The notes: generated by a model not told the origin, from the letters alone. Shown: positions 1 through 5,793, counted from the stretch's first letter. The stretch is DNA of 6,051 nt from Spirochaetaceae bacterium (GCA_031269165.1 JAISZQ010000302.1:1-6051), one strand, 5' to 3'. Numbers and translations are program-made.

Positions 1-2
1 CA

Positions 3-197
3 AAACAGGACTTAAAAGACCGGTTGTATTTTCTGGGCAATATTATTGTGGATAAGGATATTCCCCGAAAATCCCGGCAGGTTTTCTTTGACGAGTTTAT
101 TGCGAAGGGCGGGAACGGCACCTTCGCTAAGTTTTGGCTTAACGAGGAAAAAGAGTTGGAGTCTAAAAAAGCCGTCATTGCGAACCCGCCAGGGTGA
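3..197 (+). CDS. 3' end of an unrecognised protein gene, truncated by the window edge
   Basis: An open frame enters from the left edge and reads about 64 residues to a TGA at 195-197. The residues look like real protein: a mixed charged and aromatic stretch (LYFLGNIIVDKDIP, then FFDEFIAKGGNG, then FAKFWLNEEKELES). I do not recognise the family. The last eight or so residues (AVIANPPG) come from a dispersed repeat that starts near 172 with GTCATTGCGA, so the native C terminus was probably just after the lysines around 165-170 and the repeat now provides the stop codon. The 5' part, start and ribosome binding site lie outside the window. The gene converges on the ABC-F gene, with only the repeat block between them. 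It is fairly secure as a real coding tail; no function can be assigned. Confidence 0.55.
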   Translation, partial: KQDLKDRLYFLGNIIVDKDIPRKSRQVFFDEFIAKGGNGTFAKFWLNEEKELESKKAVIANPPG

Positions 198-409
198 AGC
201 AATCCAGCGGGGCGCCCCTTTGGGGCGAATGGAAAATGGCGCGCGCGGTGCGCGAATGGATAATGGAAAATTGAAAATGGAGAATGTCGTGTTTTGGAAA
301 CGGCGCGTTCCCTTCCTGTCATTTTTCATTCTCCATTTTCCATTATCAATTCGCGCGAAGCGCGCATGGATTGCTTCGCTTCGCTCGCAATGACGAGGCG
401 GCCCGCCCA

Positions 410-435
410 CAATGACGAGAGGAGAATCGTCATTG
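410..435. repeat. Perfect 9-bp hairpin of the GTCATTG repeat family
   Basis: Arms CAATGACGA (410-418) and TCGTCATTG (427-435) are exact reverse complements around an 8-base loop. It is one member of the composite block between the convergent gene ends. There is no T-tract on either side, so it is not a textbook intrinsic terminator. Confidence 0.75.
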
Positions 436-453
436 CGAGCCGCAAACAGCCCC

Positions 454-482
454 GTCATTGCGAGCCGCCCGCCCGCAATGAC
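454..482. repeat. Perfect 9-bp hairpin GTCATTGCG / CGCAATGAC
   Basis: Arms 454-462 and 474-482 are exact reverse complements around an 11-base GC-rich loop. The left arm also occurs 24 bases upstream at 430-438 in the same orientation, so the unit is locally duplicated. Confidence 0.75.
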
Positions 483-513
483 AACTCAATCATTTTCCAT
501 TCTCCATTTTCCA

Positions 514-2469
514 TTATCCATTCGCGCACCGCGCGTTCGCTTCCCACTCGCTGGTCGCGCTTTCGATGGCGGCTTCCAGCGCGCGGATTTCAGCCTGTAC
601 CTTCTTCGCCTTTTCGCCGGACGAATACACGTCGGGACGGGACAATGTTGCCTCGGCGCGTTTTTTGTCGGCTTCCAGAGCCTCGATCTGTGCGATTAAC
701 TCCTCTTCCCGCCGCTTCAGCCGCCGTTCCTCGGCCTTGAGCCGCTTCGCTTCCTCGCGGTTGCCCGGACGTTGCGCGGGAGTGCCGGATGGAGGAGGCT
801 TGATCCCTCCGCCTGTCGCGCCCGCCGCTTCCCCCCTCGTTTCCATGAACCACGCATAGCCGCCGTAGTAAAGGGCGTGTTTGCCCTCGTCAAGATAGAG
901 GGTCTTGGTGGAGAGCCGTTCCATGAAGGCGCGGTCGTGGCAGACGAAGACGATCGTCCCGGCAAAGGCGGTGAGCGCGTCAAGCAGAATGTCTTTCGTC
1001 CAGATGTCGAGGTGGTTGGTCGGCTCGTCAAGAAGAAGTAAGTTGAGCGGGCGGGTGAGCATCTTGAGGAGGGCCAGACGGCTCTTCTCGCCGCCTGATA
1101 ACACGTCCAGCGTCTTGTACACATCGTCGCCGCGAAAGAGGAACGCGCCCAGCATATCGCGGATCTTCGGGAGGAGGGCAAGCGGCGCGTCCTCCTCCAT
1201 GAAGCCCAACACCGTCTGTCCCCCGGCAAGAGCCTCCGCGCTTTCCACCGAGAAATACCCGGCGGCGATACCCGTCCCGTATTGAACGCTGCCCGCATAC
1301 CCCGCTTCTTTGCCGCCCAGAATACGGAGCAACGTCGACTTTCCCGCGCCGTTTTTCCCCGCGACCACGAGGCGTTCCCCCGCGTCAAGCGAAAGATCGA
1401 GCCCTGAAAGCACCGTTTTCTCGCCATAACGCTTGCCGATACCCGTTGCGGTGAGCGCGATCCTCCCCGAATGAGGCGGCGGCGGAAACGTTATCGAAAT
1501 CTTCTTCAAGTTCTCAGGAATCTCGATCCGTTCCATCTTCTCCAGCTTCTTCACCCGCTCCTGAACCATCGCCGCCTTGCTCGCCTTGTAACGAAACCGG
1601 CGTATCAGCGCCTCAGTCCGCTTAATCTCCGCCTCCTGTTCGGCGTGCCGCTTCGAAAGTTCGTCCAACTCGGCCTTCCGCTGGCTTTCGTAGGCGGAAT
1701 AGTTGCCCGCATACCGTTTCAGCCCGCCCTGAAAGAGGTCGTACACCTCGTTGATCACGTTGTCCAGAAAAAAGCGGTCGTGGGACACGAGGAGAAACCC
1801 GCCCTTAAACGTGCCGAGGAACTTCAAAAGCCATTGCCGCGCCTCGATGTCGAGGTAGTTCGTCGGTTCGTCCAGCAAAAGAAAGTCCGTTTTTTGCAAC
1901 AACGTCTTTGCGAGCGCGATCCGCATCTTCCAGCCGCTTGAAAACTCGTCCACCCGCCGCGCAAAGTCGGCCGCCGTGAAGCCCAACCCCGTAAGCACGA
2001 TGCTGATGTCCTTATCGCGGCTCCAGTTCGGGATGGGGTTCTGGTTTCGGTGTATAAGGGGGGAAGCCTCCCCCTCACTCCGGCCAGCCCAAACCCCTTG
2101 AGACCGCGTAGGGTTTGTGCCGTCCTCCGCTACCCCCTCGCCTAGGGGCGCCGCCCCTAAGACCCCGCTCTCGTCCGCGCTCACCGGATAGACGCTCTGC
2201 GCCTCTTCAAGCAGCGTCCGGTTACCCAACACGGCGGGTACGATAATCGTTTGCGGAAGATAGGCAATCGACGATTCTTTTGACAGCGTCCGGTCGCCAG
2301 AATCCGGCTCGATCTCCCGCGCGATCACCTTGAGCAGCGTCGATTTGCCGGAACCGTTGATGCCGCAGAGCGCGGCGCGGCTCCCTTCGCCGAGGCGGAC
2401 CGTCACGTTATGCAGAATCGTCCGTGCGCCGAACGCGAGGGAAACGCCTGACAGTTGGAGGTTTGCCAT
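514..2469 (-). CDS. ABC-F family ATPase (ribosome-associated, duplicated nucleotide-binding domains)
   Basis: This is a 651-residue soluble protein with two ABC ATPase domains and no membrane segments, the ABC-F layout. Family members bind near the ribosomal E site and act in translation or antibiotic protection; they are not transporters. Domain 1: Walker A GINGSGKST (36-44), signature FSSGW (176-180), Walker B LLLDEPTNYLD (197-207), switch histidine H230. A charged helical linker follows (about 240-325), the element that reaches the peptidyl transferase region in this family. Domain 2: Walker A GKNGAGKST (371-379), signature LSGGEKS (457-463), Walker B LLLLDEPTNHLD (477-488), switch H511. 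The C-terminal part (about 570-640) is a lysine/glutamate-rich coiled coil. Residues about 99-148 are encoded by a dispersed repeat, and the last residues plus the TAA stop come from another repeat. The ATG lies six bases after the upstream lipoprotein stop, with no strong Shine-Dalgarno, suggesting translational coupling. The family call is very secure; the subfamily is not assigned. Confidence 0.95.
   Translation of the reverse strand: MANLQLSGVSLAFGARTILHNVTVRLGEGSRAALCGINGSGKSTLLKVIAREIEPDSGDRTLSKESSIAYLPQTIIVPAVLGNRTLLEEAQSVYPVSADESGVLGAAPLGEGVAEDGTNPTRSQGVWAGRSEGEASPLIHRNQNPIPNWSRDKDISIVLTGLGFTAADFARRVDEFSSGWKMRIALAKTLLQKTDFLLLDEPTNYLDIEARQWLLKFLGTFKGGFLLVSHDRFFLDNVINEVYDLFQGGLKRYAGNYSAYESQRKAELDELSKRHAEQEAEIKRTEALIRRFRYKASKAAMVQERVKKLEKMERIEIPENLKKISITFPPPPHSGRIALTATGIGKRYGEKTVLSGLDLSLDAGERLVVAGKNGAGKSTLLRILGGKEAGYAGSVQYGTGIAAGYFSVESAEALAGGQTVLGFMEEDAPLALLPKIRDMLGAFLFRGDDVYKTLDVLSGGEKSRLALLKMLTRPLNLLLLDEPTNHLDIWTKDILLDALTAFAGTIVFVCHDRAFMERLSTKTLYLDEGKHALYYGGYAWFMETRGEAAGATGGGIKPPPSGTPAQRPGNREEAKRLKAEERRLKRREEELIAQIEALEADKKRAEATLSRPDVYSSGEKAKKVQAEIRALEAAIESATSEWEANARCANG
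2028..2172 (-). repeat. Dispersed hairpin repeat inserted in frame in the ABC-F gene
   Basis: This stretch encodes about 48 glycine/alanine/proline-rich residues (starting ESGVLGAAPLG, ending HRNQNPIP) unlike the flanking ABC-F sequence. It lies between Walker A and the signature of domain 1, where some ABC-F proteins have a variable arm. At DNA level it holds an 8-bp hairpin TAGGGGCG/CGCCCCTA (2143-2159) and a G-run/C-run hairpin AGGGGG/CCCCCT (2057-2075). The second resembles the hairpin at 4079-4096 in the lipoprotein gene, including a nearby TATAAGG or TATGAGG flank. Edges are estimated from where family-like sequence resumes (DKDISIVLTGLGF). The frame stays open throughout. Confidence 0.65.
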
Positions 2470-2475
2470 CGCCCG

Positions 2476-4158
2476 TTACTCGGTGTAGAAGTAGAGAATA
2501 GTCGGGGACGGGGTGCGCCGCTTTACCGTCACGTCCTCGATATTGTCCTGCGGAACAAATTCAAGCCGCAAGCCGTACTGTCCCACGGCGTTACCCTCTT
2601 CGACCACGTAGAGGAAATGCGCCTGAGACGTTCCCCCGCCGATGTTGTTGAGGTGAACCGTCAACGCGCCGTCATAGATTGACGCGAGGGACGGGTCGAG
2701 AAAGAGCGAGAGGCTCACCCGTCCCGAAGGAAGGGCCATGTTGGAGATGTACTGGGGCACCAGCCGGTCAAACCCCGACCACGTGATGTTCTTGTTGGGC
2801 TCAAAGTTGAGCCTCCCGTAATAGGCGCTGCGCCACGCCGTCCCATGCGAAAGGAGGGCCGCCCACATATCGTCCCGTCGGACGGTTTCCTGCACGATGA
2901 GGTCATCCAGCGGAACGGAAAGCGCGGTGAAGTAGAGCGTGCGGGGAAGGCCGGAGGCAGTATTGTACTGCACGGAAAGCCGTGTGTCGCTCAAGAGGCT
3001 GATCAAGAGGGTGCCGTTGCCGTTTGCATCGACGAGTTGCCAGTCGCGGCTGCCCAAACTCTTGATTTCCGTGTAAGGAAAGCTGAGGTTGATCTCCTGC
3101 CGGTTTCGTTCGGCTGCGGTGAGGCGGCCCGCCGTTTCCGTAGCGGCTGCCGGCGCGTAGATGTGGGCGATACCGGTATCCTCGCCGGCGGAGAAGCCCC
3201 ATTTGCGGGAAAGGGCTTCGAGGTCGAGTTTGCGGTCGCGTACCATGGCCGAGTAGACCTCGCTGACCCACGTCTTGGTCAAGACTTTTTCTCGTTCGAC
3301 ATCTCGTTTGTCCCCGTCCTCGGAGGGCGCGGACACGAGGGTTCCCGGAATGTGTTCAAAGAGGCGGAGGCGGTAGGAGAAACAGTAGCCGCGTGTTCCG
3401 TTCTCGGTGAGAACGCGGAGCCAGTCGCCGGGAAGGGGATCGCCTGTCGCGCTGATCGCCGGATTGCCCTGCGCGATGCTCAGAATTTTGAGAATCTCGC
3501 CTTGCCGGAGCCGGTAGACGCGGCGCGCGCTGTTGTCGGGGGATTCCCGAATGGGAAGGCCGTCCTGCAAGGTTTCCGCATAGACAAGCGCGTATTCGCC
3601 AAACTCCTGGGCCCGTTTTTCCGCCGCCCGCTTCCCGCCGACGAGATCGAGTTCGGCAAGCGGGACCCCGAACTTTGCGGAATGCTCGCCGGGCTTCGTG
3701 TAGTCTTTCGGCACCCCGGCGATCCACGTCTTTTCGATGTTGGACTTGATGTACACCGGAAGCACGGTTCCCGACGGGATGCCCCGTTCCTCGTCCGACC
3801 AGAGCAGAACACCCCAGCCGAGTTTGCGCGTACACGAAGAAAGACCGGCAAGAAACAATACCGCCAGCACGGCGTGTTTCAACGCTACACGGAGGAATGC
3901 GGGGGCGTTGCGGGGGCGGCTACAACCCTGTTTCGGGTTTCCCGCCGGGGCGCACTGAGTGATGCGCGCGCCCGCAAAATCATGCGCGGTATCGTTTTGC
4001 CCCCGCAGAGGGGGGTGCCGGAAGAATTGCGGAGGGCAACTCACGTTTTGAACGTTGCCCGGAGCAAGTCTGGAGGCAGGGGGGAGACTTCCCCCCCTCT
4101 CCTCATAAACTTGATGACAGCGGCTATGGAACAGGCTCGTCAGAGAAAAAAAACGCAC
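2476..4158 (-). CDS. Probable lipoprotein with a bacterial SH3 domain
   Basis: The frame opens at a GTG (4158) and encodes 560 residues. A clear lipoprotein signal begins at residue 93, a TTG codon at 3882-3880: read from there it is MKHAVLAVLFLAGLSSC, with a lysine, a hydrophobic core and cysteine C109 (codon 3834-3832) as the lipidated residue. The mature protein has an SH3b domain at about 187-268 (LPIRESPDNSARRVYRLRQGE, then GDWLRVL, then GTRGYCF), usually a cell-wall or protein-binding module. A long C-terminal region of about 290 residues, probably mostly beta, I do not recognise. The protein is likely anchored in a membrane facing the periplasm. Residues about 8-90 are repeat-encoded and are not a plausible natural leader. 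Either translation starts at TTG 3882, which lacks a Shine-Dalgarno, or the repeat disrupted an original start at 4158, which sits on a good promoter. The stop is six bases before the ABC-F start, so the two form an operon. The gene is secure; its true start is not. Confidence 0.85.
   Translation of the reverse strand: MRFFSLTSLFHSRCHQVYEERGGSLPPASRLAPGNVQNVSCPPQFFRHPPLRGQNDTAHDFAGARITQCAPAGNPKQGCSRPRNAPAFLRVALKHAVLAVLFLAGLSSCTRKLGWGVLLWSDEERGIPSGTVLPVYIKSNIEKTWIAGVPKDYTKPGEHSAKFGVPLAELDLVGGKRAAEKRAQEFGEYALVYAETLQDGLPIRESPDNSARRVYRLRQGEILKILSIAQGNPAISATGDPLPGDWLRVLTENGTRGYCFSYRLRLFEHIPGTLVSAPSEDGDKRDVEREKVLTKTWVSEVYSAMVRDRKLDLEALSRKWGFSAGEDTGIAHIYAPAAATETAGRLTAAERNRQEINLSFPYTEIKSLGSRDWQLVDANGNGTLLISLLSDTRLSVQYNTASGLPRTLYFTALSVPLDDLIVQETVRRDDMWAALLSHGTAWRSAYYGRLNFEPNKNITWSGFDRLVPQYISNMALPSGRVSLSLFLDPSLASIYDGALTVHLNNIGGGTSQAHFLYVVEEGNAVGQYGLRLEFVPQDNIEDVTVKRRTPSPTILYFYTE
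3890..4138 (-). repeat. Hairpin-rich repeat at the 5' end of the lipoprotein frame
   Basis: At least four hairpins occur here: 4079-4096 (GGGGGG/CCCCCC), 4034-4060 (GGGCAAC/GTTGCCC), 4000-4014 (CCCCC/GGGGG) and 3924-3939 (AACCC/GGGTT). There is also a direct repeat GCGGGGGCG at 3899-3907 and 3910-3918. The encoded peptide is rich in P, R, G and C and unlike a signal sequence. The proposed right edge (4138) begins a motif, GGAACAGGCTC on the plus strand, found again at 5889-5899. Edges are estimates. The length is close to a multiple of three and the lipoprotein frame remains open across it. Confidence 0.6.
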
Positions 4159-4164
4159 AAAGAG

Positions 4165-4193
4165 AGTGTACTTAAGTTTTTGTGTCTTGACAA
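4165..4193 (-). promoter_or_regulatory. Sigma70-type promoter for the lipoprotein/ABC-F operon
   Basis: On the minus strand, TTGTCA (4193-4188) is followed after 17 bases by TACACT (4170-4165). The expected transcription start is near 4158, which is exactly the GTG that opens the lipoprotein frame, implying a leaderless or nearly leaderless message. The -35 overlaps the -35 of the opposite promoter. Confidence 0.6.
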
Positions 4194-4215
4194 CTCTATC
4201 GGGAAGTGGTAAAAT
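4187..4215 (+). promoter_or_regulatory. Strong sigma70-type promoter of ptsN, leaderless arrangement
   Basis: A consensus TTGACA (4187-4192), a 17-base spacer and TAAAAT (4210-4215) form a near-perfect promoter. Transcription should begin six to eight bases after the -10, at 4221-4223, and the ptsN ATG is at 4222. No Shine-Dalgarno at proper spacing precedes the ATG: the only purine-rich run, GGGAAG at 4201-4206, is 15 bases away and inside the promoter spacer. The message is therefore predicted to be leaderless. Confidence 0.75.
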
Positions 4216-4221
4216 AAAACT

Positions 4222-4668
4222 ATGAATTTGAAGTCAGTCCTTTCTAAGGAAACCATCAGTCTCCATCTCAAGGGGACCAACAAGGAGGAGATCATCAACG
4301 AGCTCCTCGACATACTGGTTACGGCTGGTAAAGTGGAAGATAAAGCCGCCGCTTTCGAGGCGATCATGGATAGGGAACGGCGTATGTCTACCGGCATGAA
4401 GCACGGCATCGCTATTCCTCATGGGAAATGCGGCGCGCTCTCCGACCTCGTGGCCTGTATCGGTGTCTCGGATAATCCCGTAGACTTTGATTCGCTGGAC
4501 GGCGATCTGTGTCGGATCTTTATTATGACGCTCTCGCCGCTCGAAAAGACCGGGCCGCATCTCCAGTTTCTCGCCGAGGTGAGCCTCCTCTTCAAGAGTT
4601 CCGAAAAACGGGCCGAGATCCTCAAGGCGGAGAGTTCGGAGGAAATCATCCGCATTTTGTCGGTGTAG
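4222..4668 (+). CDS. ptsN: PtsN: nitrogen-regulatory/fructose-type PTS EIIA protein
   Basis: The 148-residue product matches the single-domain EIIA-Ntr family in length and motifs. The phosphoacceptor histidine is H67 in GIAIPHGK, preceded by the conserved RERRMSTGMKHG segment (51-62). The C-terminal half contains FIMTLSPLEKTGPHLQFLAEVSLLF (positions about 106-130), typical of the fold. In the family, phosphate passes from PEP through enzyme I and an HPr/NPr protein to this histidine; the protein is cytoplasmic and regulates other proteins rather than importing sugar. Treponemes are known to keep regulatory PTS parts without sugar permeases, which would fit a regulatory role here. No other PTS gene is in the window. 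The ATG is fixed by the promoter just upstream and by the family N terminus. It is divergent from the lipoprotein/ABC-F operon and shares its control region. I see nothing damaged. Confidence 0.95.
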   Translation: MNLKSVLSKETISLHLKGTNKEEIINELLDILVTAGKVEDKAAAFEAIMDRERRMSTGMKHGIAIPHGKCGALSDLVACIGVSDNPVDFDSLDGDLCRIFIMTLSPLEKTGPHLQFLAEVSLLFKSSEKRAEILKAESSEEIIRILSV

Positions 4669-4692
4669 TCCGGCCCCGTCAGGTTGGCGGTT

Positions 4693-4718
4693 CCGTCTGC
4701 TCTTTTTCAGGCAGACGG
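4693..4718 (+). terminator. Hairpin after ptsN, possible transcript end
   Basis: Arms CCGTCTGC (4693-4700) and GCAGACGG (4711-4718) pair perfectly around a 10-base T-rich loop, 24 bases after the ptsN stop. No T-tract follows the stem, so intrinsic termination is doubtful; it may instead stabilise the 3' end of the message. Confidence 0.4.
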
Positions 4719-4775
4719 CATGACGGTCGTGGTGTGCCCGGAGGTATTCGTCACGACTTTATCACGGGAGGCCGT

Positions 4776-4796
4776 TTCAAAACGGGAGGTTTTGAA
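4776..4796. repeat. Perfect 8-bp inverted repeat TTCAAAAC / GTTTTGAA
   Basis: Arms 4776-4783 and 4789-4796 flank a GGGAG loop. There is no associated gene; it may be an end or remnant of a small dispersed element. Confidence 0.5.
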
Positions 4797-4953
4797 GCAG
4801 CCTCGCTGTGCGCTACAGACGCCACGCCGTCACCGTTCGCCGCAGACGCCAAACGGCGGCGCAGATTTCTCTGTGGTTCAATGGGTTTCAGTTTAGCGGC
4901 AATAATTCCGATTTCAAAGTCTCTCGCGGCGCCTGTCTGTTTTCTGTTTATTT

Positions 4954-4970
4954 GGGGGGGGGGGAGGGGG
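4954..4970 (+). repeat. Poly-G tract (11 G, one A, 5 G)
   Basis: An uninterrupted run of eleven G at 4954-4964 is followed by A and five more G. Runs of this length are prone to slippage, and poly-G tracts are known to vary near treponemal promoters. Here no gene or promoter clearly depends on it. Confidence 0.8.
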
Positions 4971-4984
4971 CTTTCTCTGAGGCC

Positions 4985-5006
4985 ATGGCCGGGCGATGGC
5001 CGGGCG
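4985..5006 (+). repeat. Tandem 11-mer ATGGCCGGGCG, two copies
   Basis: Two perfect adjacent copies occupy 4985-4995 and 4996-5006. They lie between the poly-G tract and a GGGGCTGCCCC hairpin unit, in non-coding sequence. Confidence 0.75.
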
Positions 5007-5011
5007 TCGTT

Positions 5012-5030
5012 GGGCGGGGGCTGCCCCAAG
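5012..5030 (+). repeat. REP-like hairpin unit GGGCGGGGGCTGCCCCAAG, copy 1
   Basis: This 19-base unit is identical to 5357-5375, which lies inside the 3' end of the transposase-like gene. It contains the GGGGC-T-GCCCC palindrome (5017-5027). Flanking bases of the two copies do not match, so the shared unit is short. Confidence 0.7.
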
Positions 5031-5263
5031 CAGACGGGGACAGTCCTCAGCCACAATATTTGCGCGAAAACCGTCTCTCCAACGCCTTTTTTTCCGTTTT
5101 TCCTCGCCGTGCGTTGCATTTATCCGTGTTTCTCTGCCCCGGCACACCAGAAACGGCCCCAAATTCGCGCTTTTTTCGCCTTTTTCCCGGTGGCGCGGGC
5201 AGACCTTTCCTTGAGGCCGTCTTTGGGCAGGGAATCGAGGCTGTCTGTAACACCACCTTTGCC

Positions 5264-5291
5264 GCTAACCGGGGGCTTTGCCCCGATTAGC
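5264..5291. repeat. Imperfect hairpin overlapping the stop of the transposase-like gene
   Basis: Arms GCTAA (5264-5268) and TTAGC (5287-5291), then one C/A mismatch, then CGGGG (5270-5274) and CCCCG (5281-5285), form a ten-pair stem with a GC-rich loop; the register GGGGC-TTT-GCCCC (5272-5284) is also possible. The minus-strand TAA stop (5289-5287) lies in the stem. No T-tract follows on the minus strand. It is similar in type to the other GGGGC/GCCCC hairpins in the window. Confidence 0.7.
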
Positions 5292-5793
5292 CGGGTGGAA
5301 ACACAGAGGAAAACGTGAACTGGGGCGAAAAAGGCGCTTCCGAGCCCATTCCCGCCGGGCGGGGGCTGCCCCAAGATAACTTGTAGGTCATGCCCGCCGG
5401 TACCGGCTTAGCCGCCTCCGCCACAACCGCGTCCCAGTCCACCTCTTTCGCCCACTCAGGCGGCTCCCCCGCCAGAATCTCCGACCAGTACCGGTCTCCC
5501 CAGACGTGCCCCTTCCTCCCCGTGCGGAAGTTGAACCGGACGGAGAACGTCTGTTTCAGCCACTGCATAATCTTGGGCAGTTTGAAGCCGTCTTCGGGTT
5601 TGATGTAAAACGAGAGTGTGCATCCCTCGATTTTAAGCCCGCGCATCTCGAAACGATAACGCCCTTTCGTTTCGATGAGTACCCGGCAGAAAAGTGCCGC
5701 CGTCCACCCCAACGGGAACAAGGGCTCGCTGATGTTAATCACGGTACGAACTTCGTACCAGACATCTTCTTCCAATTCTCTGTTCAATCTCAT
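5287..5793 (-). CDS. Y1 (REP-associated, IS200-like) transposase homologue lacking the catalytic residues
   Basis: This 168-residue protein follows the pattern of RAYT/IS200-like transposase domains: an N-terminal WYEVRT strand (12-17, family-like WYHV), a central block where active members read about MPNHVHLL, then PEDGFKLPKIMQWLKQTFSVRFN (66-88) and the C-terminal GRKGHVWGDRYWSEIL (92-107). The central block here is GCTLSFYIKP (57-66), so the HUH histidines align with T59 and S61. The nucleophilic tyrosine aligns with F83. If the alignment is right, the protein cannot nick DNA by the known mechanism, though it might still bind hairpins. The remaining 60 residues (W114 onward) are not recognised; part is encoded by a GGGGC/GCCCC hairpin unit. 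The ATG at 5793 has a good GGAGG at 5806-5802 with eight bases spacing, both within a palindrome. I have a memory of similar multicopy proteins in termite-gut treponemes, which I cannot verify here. Confidence 0.7.
   Translation of the reverse strand: MRLNRELEEDVWYEVRTVINISEPLFPLGWTAALFCRVLIETKGRYRFEMRGLKIEGCTLSFYIKPEDGFKLPKIMQWLKQTFSVRFNFRTGRKGHVWGDRYWSEILAGEPPEWAKEVDWDAVVAEAAKPVPAGMTYKLSWGSPRPAGMGSEAPFSPQFTFSSVFPPG
5357..5375 (+). repeat. REP-like hairpin unit GGGCGGGGGCTGCCCCAAG, copy 2, inside a gene
   Basis: Identical over 19 bases to 5012-5030. On the minus strand it encodes the WGSPRP segment (about residues 140-146) of the transposase-like protein. The palindrome core GGGGC-T-GCCCC is 5362-5372. 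Confidence 0.7.

Larger units (their letters stand above)
172..535. repeat. Composite palindromic repeat block between convergent genes
   Basis: This block holds several nested inverted repeats. An outer pair matches perfectly over two 11-bp arms: 173-183 with 385-395 (CGTCATTGCGA type) and 196-206 with 367-377 (GAAGCAATCCA type). Inside it, 252-286 (AATGGATAATGGAAAA, then TGGAGAATG) is inverted against 327-357, with about seven extra bases on the left arm. A further inverted copy lies at 491-535 and matches 242-269 almost perfectly, including the GC-rich CGCGCGGTGCGCG end. Two compact hairpins sit at 410-435 (9-bp stem CAATGACGA) and 454-482 (9-bp stem GTCATTGCG). The GTCATTGCGAG unit resembles widespread non-coding palindromic repeats whose spurious translation reads RHCERSEAIH. 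No gene is supported inside. The folded structures could act as a bidirectional transcript end, though no T-tract is present. Confidence 0.85.
4669..5263. other. Intergenic stretch without a supported gene, with hairpins and short repeats
   Basis: Several frames are open here, but none shows recognisable motifs or natural composition, and the longest overlaps ptsN out of frame. The contents are hairpins at 4693-4718 and 4776-4796, a nine-base direct repeat CAGACGCCA at 4816-4824 and 4843-4851, a poly-G tract, a tandem 11-mer and a GGGGCTGCCCC hairpin unit. It reads as accumulated repeat debris between ptsN and the transposase-like gene. Confidence 0.6.

Noticed and set aside
12..458. 148-residue minus-strand frame containing RHCERSEAIH
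   Set aside because: This is the well-known spurious translation of GTCATTGCGA-type repeats, and it lies opposite the real coding tail at 3-197.
429..482. Two GTCATTGCGAG units 24 bases apart, considered as a CRISPR array
   Set aside because: There are only two units, the spacing is too short, and each is part of a palindromic hairpin family; no cas gene is present.
717..1427. Arginine/serine-rich 236-residue frame inside the ABC-F gene
   Set aside because: It is an alternative-frame shadow of the second ATPase domain.
2845..4212. 455-residue open frame on the plus strand opposite the lipoprotein gene
   Set aside because: It is antisense to a gene with a signal peptide and an SH3 domain, has no recognisable motif, and ends inside the ptsN promoter. 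It looks like a shadow of codon bias.
4693..4720. Resemblance of the hairpin to the Neisseria uptake sequence (GCCGTCTG core)
   Set aside because: The match is partial and isolated, and nothing else suggests Neisseria; it is probably chance.
4509..5318. 269-residue open frame overlapping ptsN and the following spacer
   Set aside because: It starts inside ptsN in another frame and runs through a poly-G tract and hairpins; its composition is not protein-like.
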